From NCBI RefSeq assembly GCF_026914185.1, contig NC_070559.1, forward strand, positions 682,001-746,000: a stretch of 64,000 nucleotides of DNA, read 5' to 3'. The notes under the pieces were generated by a model, which did no database searches, had not been told where the DNA came from, and saw only the letters and a list, made by a program, of their open reading frames with translations. Source of the DNA: Puccinia triticina (taxonomy: Eukaryota > Basidiomycota > Pucciniomycetes > Pucciniales > Pucciniaceae). Of this stretch, positions 37,936-50,024 are shown piece by piece; position 1 is the stretch's first letter; every line of letters starts with the position of its first letter. The translations under genes and the position numbers were made by a program.

Positions 37936-39329
37936 GGTATCAACTCAGTATTTTGGAGCCTGTACCCGGTTTTTTGTACCTTAGACTCACTCTTCCATAA
38001 ATTATGCAATGTGCATGGAAATTGAATCAACCAGTGCTTGATTCTTGCATGAGGCACAGCTTGACTTGAGCTCTTGCATCTCAACTGCAAGCAGTTTCTA
38101 GAGTTTTTCTTGCAGTGCTGGCTATGTAAGTACAGAATTGGTATTCGTCACAACCATTACAACAGCAGTAACTAATGAATTTTGGTGGGCAGTTTATCAT
38201 TGATTCTTTTTCAAATCCCACAATGGAATCATACAAAGTGAGCTATGAGGATCCAGGAGGACGACTCAGAGGGAGAATCACAGACTGCACTTGCTACTGG
38301 TTTGAACAACACGGAAGCGCATGCAAGCACATGTTCTATCTTGCCCGTGAATCAAAGCGTCTGGTTGTTGAGCGGGTTGTTGATGGGCATGCTGGTCACG
38401 TGCAGAGCCTCCCCAGGACCAACAAGAGCAAAAACCCAGTCGTAATTGATTCAGCCCAGCGACATGACATCTCCACCATGGTCGGGGAATCCTTGCTTCG
38501 ACCTTGGCAATGTTTTCCCCAAAGCCAATCATCCACATCATTCCAGTCAGCCGGGTCCAACAATCACAGTAGTAACTCGGCCTTCCACCACATTGACTTC
38601 GACATTGAGATTCTGAGACCACATTGCAGTGTTCAGCCTGATGCAAGAAAGAGAAGGTACCAATGTGATATGTCGCCGCACTCACATTTGGACAAGAGGT
38701 CTCGTCTGCCGGAAATCGAGGAAATCGAGTGGATGCATTCCCACCCTCAACTTGCTAGAGGAAACCTGTCAAGTGGATTGTCTTCCGGAGCGTTACCAAA
38801 GGATGGTAATCAGGGCAACACCGGCTGCACTGAAGGTGAAGGAAGCAGCGACGTTGAGGTGGTAGAGGGTGATGGAGACCTGTTGAATCCGAAGACAGTG
38901 TTCAAATCTGGCTTCAATTCTTTGGAAAGGTCGGCCAAGGGTTTGTTGACCGCAAAGGCCAGGAGGGAGATGGCGAAGGAGATTTCAGTGCGGGACATCG
39001 GTCAATTTAAGGACCTTGCGCACGCAATCTTGGTAATGATTGAAGATCAATGTTTGGGTACAAATCGGACGGGCTCAAGCAGTTTCTCAGGGGCAGCCAA
39101 TGCTGATAGAATGAAAAGATCGGAGTTCAACAAGCTGATATCAGACATGCAGAAAGTTGGGTGGGAGAATATACAACGAGCAAAAAAGCTATTGATGAAC
39201 ACAAAGAACAAGGAACAATTCTGCGCATTGGGTCCGGCTGGCAACATGGTTCTGTTCCAAGAGAGGTGCTACGATCTGGCTGGAATTTTGGAGGATGAAG
39301 GAATGCTAGTGGCTCAAAAGCAAATTTGA

Positions 39330-41271
39330 TGAAAAAAAGATTGCGGGGGTGTCAAACCTGGTAGAATAAACGGATTGTGAGCAAACATAAATTGGGGGGG
39401 AGGAAGTTTGTATCTTATTGGTACTGATACTTAAGTGTTTGTTGTGCTCTCGGGAAGTGTGAACTTTGTAAATTCTTGTTCAGTGTTTTTGCCAAACTAT
39501 GGCACATCTGTTTCCTTTGCTCATCACGTTTCATCTGCTCGTCCCATGTACATAATGGAATGTTTACTCAGCTGGTTGCAAGTTACATACTACGTCTCAT
39601 CCTCCTTTTGCAAGTCTCTGTTATCGGAGTACACATGTGTTATTGGGTTACTAAAGTTAGGCAAGTATCTTTGGTTACTGATGATCCGGTGGAGGATACA
39701 TTCAGGCACGCGTCAGTCAGGCTGATATGCTGATGCTGCTGTTGGCTCAGGCTGGGTCATGGTGCAACATCAACCAAAGATCATTCAAATGAGATAGAAA
39801 GAGTAAAAAGTGATGTTTTTGATTGGAATATGGTAGCTGATCAAATATCAGTAAGCTGAACCAATGAATTATCACAGAAAAATGTGATGCAACCACATTG
39901 GAGAATTTGGAAAAGAGACACAAAAAAAGAAACCAGAATATTCAATTAAATTGAGATAAAAAAGTAAGGAAAAAAGACATGTTTTGAGGAGCTCTTATAA
40001 TGGGGATCTGAATCAATAAGAAAATATTCAAGGTTGGAAAAAATTGGGAGTTGAATGTGATATTCACCTATTCATAATCTAACTAGAGGCCAAGGCGGCT
40101 GCGCCGCTGCAGAGAATCAGGGGTTCACTTCACAGCATTCAAAAAAAAAGTTTCCTCAAAAAGACACCGGGGCAGCAGGCCGGCCTGCACACTAATAATT
40201 GTGTGGCTTTTTAATGGGTTAACAAGCAGAGAACTTGCCTTTTTTATTCTTTGGCTAACAGTGACACCTTATAAATGAATAACACAGCTTTGGATTGGGT
40301 CAGTTTGTAAATTGCATCAATCTCAATTTCAGTAATTCCAAATACAAATCAGAGCTCTTCATTACAAACAAGCATGCACTGCTCAGCTGAGCTGGCTTTG
40401 GATATTTCAATCAGGAAACTAACAACCAGGAAACTTTGATTTTGTAGAAATGAGTTGGATGTCAAGTGACCATGTCAAAAATAGTATACAGTCACTGATA
40501 AGGAAAGGGGGAATAGTCATGGGCTGGAGCTGATAAGTAATCTGTTCTCTATCAAGCTGGAAATGAGCTGTTGTCCTCATGTAGCATCAGTCAACAATGT
40601 AGCATCAGTCAAAAATGTAGCATCAGTCAACAACTTACATTGATTTGAACTGATGAGACCTAATTGCAGACAATACTTTTCACCTCCAGGATTGTCTTCC
40701 TCAGAGATATACATGTTCATGGAGGCCCTAATCATAAGACATTGTGGCGGCCACTTCTGTTTGCTCATAACAGAAAGTGAAAAAAGAGAGGCCAGGGCTA
40801 GTGAGATGAATTGAATATGATTGCTTTTGACAACACAACATGTAGAAGTGATGATAATAATTTGGAAGCCTTTGAAAGGGCGCCTGGTACACAGTCAAGG
40901 GTCGGGCAGATTTGCAAAGCATGGTGCATTTTGTAACCTCAGGAATGGCATGTTCCTGCCTGCATATAAATCTTTACTCTCCAAAAAGATCCAAACACAT
41001 CTTTTCATACCTTTTATTTTGAATCAGCTGGTAGTATTGCACAAAACACCTATCATGCAATACATCTCGATCCACGCAGCCATTTGAGTACACTAAGACA
41101 AGGTCAAAGAAATGCAGAGAGGGGAGAAAGATTATACTATGAACATGTAGTTTTGAGTATGGCATCTCAATAGGAAAATCATCACTAACAGAATTTTGAA
41201 TAGTGGTCTAAATAGATATGCATAAACCAATTTTATTTCCTAGCCAAAAAGGGAGACCCTACCGACGTGAA
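39330..41271. other. Gene-poor spacer
   Basis: No gene recognised. It includes an 18-bp unit repeated three times at 40580-40633 (TGTAGCATCAGTCAACAA). The frames present are short and compositionally random. Confidence 0.5.
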
Positions 41272-43143
41272 TCAAGTTGACGGTTTAGAAGGTACCCACT
41301 CGATGTCTGTCGATTCGCCGAGCCAAAAATCCTTCAAGATCGCGGGTAGTTTGATGCCCGTGACCTTGTTATTCTGGTCCAGGATCACGCCGTTCTTGAC
41401 CAGACTTACGATCAGCCAGGGCATTGCTGCAGCGGTGGCGTTGTGAGTGTGGACGTAAGCCGGCTTGTCGCTTCCTCTCCGGCTTGGAACCGGCTTGCTC
41501 TCCGGCTCGCCTTCTCCTGAGTCCTGATTTCCCGTACAGGGATCGGGACACGGTCGGCGCACTTTGGAGCGGATCCCCGAGCCGCCGGGATTGGTAATCC
41601 GTACAGTTTGAGGCTGAAGAGACCTAGGTATAGATGTGCGGTGGCTGAGTGTTGGGAATTCTGTCGGGAGGATTTCCCAGGCAAACACAATTTCATCAGT
41701 TACCTCTCCCCATCTTCCCAGCCCTGGGATCCACGTCTCAATATCATATTTGTGGTAGGCCGATGCACCTAACTCCTGACTTGACAACTCCAAGACCCTT
41801 TTGTTTTTGGGAAAGACGTCAATCGATGGCTTCACCAAGTTTTAATGGATAAATCCATGTTTTTCAAGAACAAAACGAAATACCTCTATGGAAGATTAAG
41901 ACTGGCAACAATCTGAATCTGAAGCTCGAGCATCTTTTGAAGCATCTTCTCACTCGTTGCGAGGTCAGAGTGGGTGATAGCCATGAGTTCAACTTTCTTA
42001 AACTGATGAATTCGATATAAGCCTCGACTTTCACTTCCTCTCGCGCCAGCTTCGGCCCTATAAGCTGTTCATAGACTGACGAGCTGGATGGCCCTCGATG
42101 GGAATGAGGGGCAAGCCTTGTTGGGGAGAGTTGATGAGTGAAAGGAGCCCACGAGGGGGATTTCGGCCGTTGCGGCGAGACAGAGATTGGGTCGAGAGAT
42201 GCTCTAACGATTGATCTCCTTCCTCCGAGTTGGTGTCGTTGGTCTTGTGGGTCAAGACGAAGTGCGTGTGATTGGATTCGCCCCCGTCCCGGGGAGAAAA
42301 GCCGCATCGCTCTGAGAGTTCGGTTCGGACGATGTCTGGCCCCAGGATGAGATTCCAGCCGGACTAAACGGCAGTGGAGATCGCATACTGCGTTAGCGCG
42401 AGCTCGAGAAAGGCCCCGTTGCCGAGCAGAAAGGGGAACGACGGCCCGGTTGTCTTCTGTCCGTCTGTGAACAATAACCATCCTAGTTCGGTCATGATTT
42501 TGAAATGGTCCCGGTGAGGGTCTGGTGGGCGAGAAGGAACTTCGAAAGAGTTGAAGGGCAGTGGGTTGGCAGAAAGCGTTGAGCCGGAAGACAGAGAGAC
42601 GATCTCGAATTGTTCGTACGCGCCGATCGGAACACTGGGGTGGATGTCGTTGGGAAGTTGTGTGGCCAAATCCAACAGGTGTTGTTCCAAGGTGACCCCA
42701 TCCTTGGATAAGTTCGAGATCGCATCCTTGAGGGCGGCTGCCTCGGAGTGGTAATCCTTCACCTGGGCAGCAAGCTCTAGATTCTGAGGCTGGTGATGGT
42801 TGGGTTGCTTGCGGCTTTGGTGGTTTCTGGATACATGTTGTCGTGGTCACGCGCAGCCCAAAACCTAGACAACACCTAGCCTTTCAAAACACCGGCTTGC
42901 AGGTCGGAGATACCAGAGGGGCGTGGCAGTGGCGTAGTTGTCAGGGCTTTTAAATGCTGGATTGTCTATAAAATAGACCTTGGCTTGCTTGCTTATGTCC
43001 CCCAGGGCGTCCTCTGCCGCTGTACTTCCAGCGTGCGGTTCGTCCTCACCCCTCCGCTGTTGCACTTGCGCAGTTTGAGGGGCTAATCTCGTTGGCCCCC
43101 CTTTGCATAATGCCTTCAATGCGGCGCGCTGGGGGCCATCCAC
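41272..43143 (-). pseudogene. Mitochondrial-type seryl-tRNA synthetase, decayed
   Basis: Pieces in order on the minus strand: N-terminal arm (EAAALKDAISNLSKDGVTLE), HLLDLATQLPNDIHPSVPIG, DHFKIMTELGWL, GNGAFLELALTQYAIS, GWNLILGPDIVR, CGFSPRD, RAEAGARGSESRGLYRIHQF (motif 2 part), [17 protein letters not shown] and, in motif 3, [18 protein letters not shown]. Lesions: TAG at 42364-42366, loss of sequence with a frameshift near 42060 before RAEAGA, TAG near 41890, an extra G in CTCGGGGATCC near 41570, and Trp in place of the motif 3 Arg. An intron after WGE (to ~41640) still reads into [15 protein letters not shown]. It would have charged mitochondrial tRNA-Ser; a working copy must exist elsewhere. 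Confidence 0.75.
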
Positions 43144-43569
43144 CCACTATTTTAAACCCTGCTAGACAGGGATGGATAGTGGGTCTAGTTTGTGGTGTTT
43201 AGATTTTGTGTTAATAACACTTTTTTTGTGATTTGTTTTTTTTTGGAAGGGGGAACCCTTGCATTTTTCTGTAATTTTGTTAATTTGTAGGGGGAACCCT
43301 TGATCTTTGTTTCTGTGTTTCTCTGTCTTTAATAAACTTGGATTGTTTGAAGAAACTATGTAATTATGTAGTACCCCCCGATGTAATGAAGCCCCACCAG
43401 AAAAGTTTTCATCAGATGGAATATGGATAGTCTTCAAAGTTTTTTCAAAATTTATGGTCACAAGAAGAAAAAGAAACATTCAGAATTTCTTGCTTTTCCA
43501 CCCTCATTTTGAAGCTCTTTTTAAACAAATTAGTGATCTGTTAACCAATTTTGGATATATGTAATATCT
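43144..43569. other. Short AT-rich spacer
   Basis: No gene. The phrase GGGGGAACCCTTG occurs twice (43249 and 43289). Confidence 0.45.
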
Positions 43570-45588
43570 TCATAGGCTATTGACTAAGAACTCTAATTCA
43601 GATTCATCATTCTCAAAAAGTTTATTTCCAGCATTGGACTCAATGAAATTTTCTCCCTCCAAAAAATTACCATCTAACAAATCCTTGATCAAACCTTCAA
43701 TCTTGGTTTTTTTCTCTGCAGCGCAAGATTTCATCTTTTCAAGCTGTTCCCACCATCCTGGCAAATGCAAATTTGATTTTTATGGGTTTTTTTTTGCAAT
43801 TACTCAAAGTTGTAATCAGGACTCACCTTCCCCTTCCTTATACTCAGGTAATTGAAATTTCCTTTGAAATTCTGGATTTTTATCAGATTTTTCACCACCT
43901 TCATGTTCATGTTCAAATTCTTGAAACTTGTGTACTCTTGCGTTGCTGCTATTCAAGTTTTCCTCAGGCCAAAAAAAGTTCAATATGGATTTGATAAAAC
44001 CAAAAGGAGCACTTGCTTCTTTCTTAGGTTCAACTTCATGGTCGTCTTCAAAGTCTGCAGGCACATCAATATCTATGTTATTGTACTTGACCTTCTTCAT
44101 TTTAGGTTCTAGAAGTCGTATTTTAGGTTTTTCAATAATCCCACTGTCCGTTTGAATGTAATCTTTCCCAACTACTACACTATTCAGTCTTATATATTCT
44201 GGGTCTTTGTGCCGTACGTCAGCAAAATGGCGCCAGGACCATCGCTCATTTATATAAGACTGTATGTATTTTGGGTGTTCCTGCGGGTAATGCTTTTGTT
44301 AAGATATGTATGCATGAACCATTTTTCACGAGTTCTGGAAAGTTAGAACTTTTTTACACACCTCTTGGATTTCTGGTTCCAAAGGTGGTGGATTTATTTC
44401 ACTCCAGGTTAATTTTTTCTTTTCAATTTTTTTTCCAGGCTCTGAGTTTTCTCAAACAAAAAAGTAGATCAGATAGTTGTTGATACCATAGCACAATGCT
44501 TAATTTTTAAGATCAATTCAGGATGCTCACTAAGTTTCTGAGCTGGGTCCGATGCTGTTTGAGATTTGAGGGCCGATCGAATTGGTTTTGTTTTGGTTAC
44601 TGGGAGTTCCACTGGTGCCAAGTTCGATCAAAATGTGGGAAAATTGATCCATAAAAGCCTTTATACTAGAAAGACCTCTTACTAACTGGGTTTTGAAAAT
44701 TTTTCACTGGGGATATCAGTACTCCAGCTCACTTTTCTGGGGTTTTCAGGCTCTGAGTTCTCATTTTTTTTTTAAAAAAAAAATCACAATGCAAAGTTGT
44801 CAATGACATGGATCGTTTGATTTGTGAAATCAATTCAGGATGCTAACGAATTTGTTGCGTTTGATCGGATGCTGTTGGACGTTTGAGAGCTGATTTCCTT
44901 CTTTCCGTTGCCATTACTGGGACTTTGACTAAGGGCAAGTTTAACCGAAAGGGAGTCAAAAGCGTTGGATTCATGAAAACATAAATTGGCATAAGCTTGA
45001 CTCACTGGGTTTGGAACGTCTTCCGCTTCCAAGATTCGCCTGATCAACTGCAAAGTATTCATAATACCTGAGCGTTCCCTCAGATTGACGCTCGCGGCTT
45101 GAAAACCGAGACTTACTGCGGTTTCGTGGGTCAAGAACCGCCGCACCCATCTTCAGGTCCTGCTGTTCTGAACCCTTCAGACCTTTATAAAAGTGTTTTG
45201 AAATACAAATTACTCACTGTCTATCGTTCAAGTGTTTCGAAAATGTTGGCATACAGATCACTCACCTGCTGGTCCTTCAATATCATAGAGGCCTAGTTCA
45301 AATATATAAATATCAGATCGTCTCGTTTTCGGAAAGTCTCATTCCAATTGGATTGATGCACTGACCTTGCTCTGCGACCTTTTCTGCTTCTAAAGAATAA
45401 AGTACGAATCAATTCCCGACAAGAAAGCCCCACGATTATCGGCATTTCAACATACCATTCACAATTTGCCCTGTCTCTGCAGCACCCAAAACTGCTCTCT
45501 TCAGGAGAGGCTTCCCAGGTGAAAGCGGGTGCGCAAGTCCATGGGACTTCAAGAGGTGGAAGGCAATCAAGAGTCTGGTTAACAACAT
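43570..45588 (-). CDS. Multi-exon gene for a putative secreted protein, unknown function
   Basis: Start MLLTRLLIAFHLLKSHGLAHP at 45588, a plausible signal peptide. Consistent phase-1 joins: 45588-45456, 45389-45366, 45292-45266, 45182-45117, then 45067 onward (NTLQLIRRILEAEDVPNP). Downstream exons in the same strand give EHPKYIQSYINERWSWRHF (~44265), DIDVPADFEDDHEVEPKKE (~44060), HKFQEFEHEHEGGEKSDKN, and after an intron (43851 to ~43770) WWEQLEKMKSCAAEKK to the stop at 43570. The product is highly charged, about 350-400 residues. The middle region is a tandem duplication with uncertain splicing. It may be a rust effector-type protein or a vesicle protein. No family recognised. Confidence 0.55.
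44400..45030 (-). repeat. Diverged tandem duplication (~315 bp) inside the secreted-protein gene
   Basis: Two blocks share GAGAACTCAGAGCCTG-like and ATCAATTCAGGATGCT stretches and a coding SNSIGP/SNSIR segment: one at ~44400-44640, the other at ~44715-44950. This suggests exon duplication. Confidence 0.6.
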
Positions 45589-45591
45589 GGT

Positions 45592-46679
45592 ATTGCTAGC
45601 AATTGGCGCCAAGATTAGCTACTTTTTTTGGGTAGGAGTCTCGAAGTCAGGGGGGGGGGATGTCTACGTGGCGAGTTTAAAGAGTCGAATGACGCCACAA
45701 ATTTCACCTCCCCTGTCTCTTGTTGTCCTGGCTCTTGCCATCACTCAAATTCTGTACAATCAGAGTAATTCTTCATGGTTGAAACGCTTTAAATCAGGCA
45801 GGCCTCTGAGGCATAAACGCAGAGGGCGTATCCTTAAAATTGCTGGGAAAAACTTCAGCAACCGAGGATTTTATCGTCGTAGAAACATGCCAGGGAATGT
45901 CAACCTGTTGAGGCTTATCTTGGTCTGGTTCGTTGATTATAACTTTGTCTGGTGATGAGTACAGAAAGCGCAGTCCTGTGTCCTGGTCATTGTAGACACA
46001 ATTGATCAAGGGGATCCGTATTCCACAAGTACTAGCTCCTCCTGAGGCCTAGGCGCGCAGATATCCATGCCACAGCTGGAGCGCATTCCGTCTGCGCAAA
46101 CGGTGTTGCTAGCTGCAGTTGCCATTGGTATGAATGAGGTTTTATTGTTTGTCACCACGTCCGCTGCGGCTTTGGCAGAGTTTTCGCTGGGAAGTACCGG
46201 TGGGGTCTTCGGCCAAGAGTTTCCACCTGGGCGACTCAGGGCGAGTTGGTACCGCAGTTGACACAAGAGTCGGCACAGGCTTTGACGAGTCACCAAAGTT
46301 TCACTCTCGGCGCGGCGAGGATGTGGCCGATTTTCGAACTTACCGCACAGCTTTCTCCTTCGGCCCTGGAGTACGCATTGCGCAGTGGCCAGTAGGCTGT
46401 GTTTCTTTGCTTCCGGCCATGGTGGAGGGAGGCCTGGCCACAGGATCATCGGGTGGATCGGAAATCGGGGCCGTGTCGCGGGGAGCAGCGGTCTTGACGC
46501 TGTGTCAATGGCAGGTTGAACGGTGCACCCACTTTTTCCAGGTTCCTTCAGGATGGCGAACCCGCATCAGCACTCCTGCTGCTCACACGAAGCTCACAAC
46601 CAGGACGACCAGCACATCAAACCCGGAGAAGGAAACCAAGGCGAGCGCCTGAAACTACATACATCTGTCTGCCAAATAT
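45592..46679. other. No confident gene; antisense ORFs present
   Basis: Long frames lie on both strands (minus 46449-46006, minus 46009-45794, plus 46134-46652). The minus pair could be one reading broken by a frameshift at ~46009, ending FPSNFKDTPSAFMPQRPA. None matches a family I recognise. It serves as the upstream region for the PITH gene. Confidence 0.35.
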
Positions 46680-47739
46680 ATGGATGATGTAGAGGCTGAT
46701 CATGATCATCAACTTCATTTGGGATCTGTATTCATCCAGATTTTTTGTTTTCAAAGGTGCGCTATCTACTTCGGTCGTTTTCAAGAGAATGTCCTCTCAA
46801 TCACTCCAAAATTTCCTTCCTCAAAAAAAAAAAAGATTGCTCTTGATCAAGTGACAGGCTACAACGTCGAGCCCAATCATCCGGCGAAATCGTGTATAAA
46901 ACCATGGGACGATCGACTGGACGATGCTCAAGTCAGAATTAAAAATTCTGAACTACAAACTTCTTCCATGTATTAGAGATCTGATTTGGTTCCTTTGTGT
47001 TTGAACATGTGTGCCTCTAGTTTACCGAATCCGATATGGACCAGCAAATGATCATCCAGATACCATTCACTGGCTCGGTGAAACTGAGGACCGTAATTAT
47101 CAGAACTGTACCTGGTCAATTTCGTCCCACTCATGCCCATCTAGTCAGCTCCCTCCCTTGAGACCTTTATCTGTTGTTTGGACTAAATGCAAACTACACG
47201 GGACAAAAATCAAACCGCAGTATGCAAACGAACCTAACTTGGATTTCGATACTCTCGAATCAAGAAAACCGATTCAAGTTCTAGACATCCCAGAGACAAA
47301 CGAAGTGGTTGAATTTCCAGTCAGGTCAGATAAGATCTGATACAGTTTGTCTGCATCCTGGGTCCCGGTCACTCATCTTTGTTTCTCAATCGACAAACAA
47401 CCATTCTAGAGTCGCCAAGTTTTCTTCGGTAACTTCACTGTCAATCTTTTTCAATTCCACTTCACCCGGAGCCGATAAAAGTCAAGTATATTTCTTAGGC
47501 TTTAAAGGCGAATTCACGAATGTAAGAAACCCCTCTTTCATTTTTTTTTTTGGAATAAACTTAGAATTATCTATGTATATATGTCCAAGCTGACCTCGGC
47601 TGCTGTGGTTTCCTGCACAACCTTACAAACAATCAAGCTATCGCGTAAACCGGTCATCGCAATTTACGAAGCCCAAGCCAATCCAACCGACCACGAGAAA
47701 ATCAATGGCTTGAACGATTCAGTTCACCACGCCATTTAA
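46680..47739 (+). CDS. PITH-domain protein (TXNL1-like C-terminal fold)
   Basis: Six exons, all in frame: 46680-46727, 46836-46931, 47021-47143, 47221-47324, 47410-47521, 47638-47739, giving 194 residues. A short His-rich N terminus (ADHDHQLHLG) leads to the PITH domain: IALDQVTGYNVEP, CIKPWDDRLDDAQ, FTESDMDQQMIIQIPF, GSVKLRTVIIRT, ANEPNLDFDTLESRKPIQ, KFSSVTSLSIFF, VYFLGFKGEFTN and the typical tail PVIAIYEAQANPTDHEKI. No thioredoxin domain is present, as in most fungal homologues. PITH proteins associate with the 26S proteasome in the cytosol and nucleus. Complete and intact; a further 5' exon cannot be excluded. Confidence 0.92.
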
Positions 47740-49633
47740 CGATTTCGAAAAAAATGCCAAAGAAAATCTCACCCAGAAAATATACAGATATATCACATGT
47801 AACACTACCAGCAATTATCTTCTCGTAATACTACCTGAATGTTGCGCGACAGACCTAGACAAAAATATATCACCTCGCCTTGTGATTTGGGCCACATGCG
47901 GCAGAAGCAAAGATTCAGAGATTCCATGTCCCATCCTGTGTGCTCTGAAGCTCACTGAGCCGCTTGTTAATAGATTGGACGACTTGCTTCTATGTGAATA
48001 GCAAATGTGACAAAGATCCTGCATACTTTTGCGCTACAAAATCCGGAAACTTGTATTGGAGAGTTTTTTATTTATTTTTTTAAGTGCAGATTTGATTTGA
48101 CATTGCGCACTTCTTGGAGAGTTGTTCTGTTGGTTTGTTGGTGAGCATGCATACCTGTGAAATCCTTGGTTAAAATGTAGGCTTGTGGGAGAATATGGTA
48201 TTTGACGATGAATACGTATATGCATCTTTATTTGACCAGACGGGCCTTTTTTATTTTGTTTCCTGCCTAGATTCGAGTCAAAGTCTCTACCTACTATTTG
48301 GCATCGGTTGATGAGATTGATATAAGAACAGACTACTTTTTCTTGGAATCTACCCATCGCTTGGTACACTCCCTGTATACTTCAAAGTACTGTTTTCCAA
48401 GAGTCGCCGTCAACAGCAACCCATGGTTTGATGTATCACGCGTCGTCGCCGGAAAGACATTCAAAGATCAAGATCTTGATCAGTCTTGCGTTCATTTCAT
48501 GACGAGAAAACAGACGAGCTTCAAAGCGCAGTAGATCCCAAACGCACATCATAACAAAGCGATTTGTCGTAGTTATTTCTATCAAGACATCTATGTGAGG
48601 CCTTTAAATTTTAGTGATTGAAAGATAGGATCATATCAGTTAGTATCAGATTGAACAGAGTATCACTTTTCCACAAGAAATGTGTTGTTTTCCTGAAAGA
48701 AGGCAGGACTCACTTTTCGTGCCGCTTGACATGGATCGACCAACCTATGGAGGACGTAAAGAAAGAACCCATCGCCAACAGAGAAACCATCGCCCCGGAA
48801 AAACAGTTGCATGCAATTTTACCTATGTATGCATGTATACAAAAGACCGGTTGACTATTTGAGACACTACGACGTACTTTGAAGGAATCTTAAGCGCCTC
48901 TCCGTCCTGATCGAGGTGCCGTTCCGATCCCTTATGGCCAGCTTTTTCGGTCTGACGAGGATGCTTGTTGCTCTTTTGGTGTCGTCTGTCTATCAGGTCT
49001 TGCTGAGTTGATGGTGCGCTCGGAAAGGCTCTGGCGTTGATCTCCCCCAGTGATCGCTGTTCTTCCTTCTGGTCTTCGTCTGCCTTCGGTGTCTTCATCT
49101 TGGGGTCTGTTTCTTTCTGATCTTGTTCTGCGTTTCAACGTCTTCAACTTACACCTTGGACACATTTCCGCAGTGCGCAGAATTCTACATATCGCAGAAT
49201 TCAACATATCCGCACAGAAACCAAATTGGCCACACGGCACCGAGACAGAAAAAAATCTATTCAATTACACGCCGGGGGTACTTCCTGGCAAGTGGGTTCG
49301 TGGATGCAACGGGTGACGCCGGCTTTGTGAAACCCACGTGGATTTCCCTGTGCCCCCGTCGGTATCACCAACCCGTTGAAAATGGGCGGAGACAACGTGA
49401 TACCCAGTCGTCTCCACCCTCCTGGGGTCTCCCCGTGATAAATTCACGGTGGAGCCGACAGCACCACAAAATGTCTTTGACAGGATTCCCCCTTTGCTCC
49501 CACCAAAGAGGATTCCACGGCTGCCCTTGGGCTCCCGGTGGAGCCAATGGGAACCTTTATTTTTGTTCAATGGGATATCCTTGTTGTTCCCACAGACAAG
49601 GATTCTACGGCCATCCCTGGGCTCCTGGTGGAG
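47740..49633. other. Region with unassigned exon-like frames
   Basis: A plus-strand frame 48271-48534 after a good acceptor (TGCCTAG) reads IDIRTDYFFLESTHRLVHSL and ends at TAG; no family recognised. On the minus strand, frames at 49264-48932 and 49098-48823 are charged and low in hydrophobic residues. 49270-49633 consists of imperfect GGCTCCCGGTGGAGCC-type repeats, into which the next solo LTR inserted. Nothing here is called as a gene. Confidence 0.35.
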
Positions 49634-49983
49634 TGTAAGCCCCCATTCCTGGAGTCTTACAAGAACCTTTCACAAGACCACCTCAGCTTGTGACACTTCC
49701 TGCCCACTTAGTTCAAGTCCGTTTTCCCCTTCCTAGCCGCTAGAGATCCTGTTCCCCACATTTCTCCGGCTAGATAAGCCTTCTCCCTTTCCCTTCTTCT
49801 CCTTCAGTTCCCTGGTTGTACATACTGAGAGATCCTGTTCCCCACATCTCTCTGGCTAGCCTTGCTTTCCCTCACCTGCAAAGAAGCACACCCGTGAACT
49901 AGAATCGCTCTCAGAGGCCTCCTGGCTCTGGTCCTCGCGCCCCTCTTTGACGACCAGTGAAGGACTCATCTGGAGTCCTTACA
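49634..49983 (+). repeat. Solo LTR, 350 bp, perfect 5-bp target duplication
   Basis: Flanked by TGGAG (49629-49633 and 49984-49988). It starts with the hairpin TGTAAG...GAGTCTTACA and ends with the hairpin AAGGACTC...GAGTCCTTACA; two internal copies of AGAGATCCTGTTCCCCACAT lie ~70 bp apart. Same length and layout as 8034-8383 but opposite orientation. Confidence 0.9.
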
Positions 49984-50024
49984 TGGAGCCAACAAGAACA
50001 CAGATTGACGGGATCCCCACATCA

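Larger units (their letters stand above)
35520..38117. mobile_element. CACTG-ended (CACTA-like) element, 2.6 kb, in the MULE gene
   Basis: Termini CACTGCAAGAAAAACTCTAG and its complement; 3-bp target duplication CTG (35517-35519 and 38118-38120). Removing it and one CTG restores the MULE reading. It has two minisatellite blocks (35790-36260 and 37705-37935) and a nested mariner-like MITE (36519-37148). No transposase was found. Same family as 15774-16807. Confidence 0.88.
32962..39329 (+). pseudogene. MULE-type transposase gene (FAR1/SWIM class), interrupted
   Basis: Exons on the plus strand: 32962 to ~33453 (FAR1/WRKY-like zinc finger, CGCRARF...EWHWDHNHN), ~33521-33921, ~33990-34370 (MULE DDE core: MIDSTHCTVSNFF, MSDCAVLIRNAV, HNWCLFHVLKAL), 34440 to ~34524, 35326 to ~35516, and ~38190-39329 (SWIM zinc finger CTCYWFEQHGSACKHMF near 38290, then a long acidic-basic tail). 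Damage: TGA at 33424-33426 in GWKEI, a ~0.8 kb insertion inside a coding exon (34525-35325), and the CACTG element at 35520-38117. The reading resumes after each. Element termini were not identified. It would have moved MULE DNA in the nucleus; now dead. Confidence 0.82.

Noticed and set aside
41864..42850. 328-codon minus ORF in the seryl-tRNA synthetase region
   Set aside because: It is an alternative frame; the synthetase similarity lies in the other frames.
45587..46652. Plus-strand ORFs with a hydrophobic stretch or basic segments
   Set aside because: Opposite-strand frames are equally long and no family feature is seen on either.
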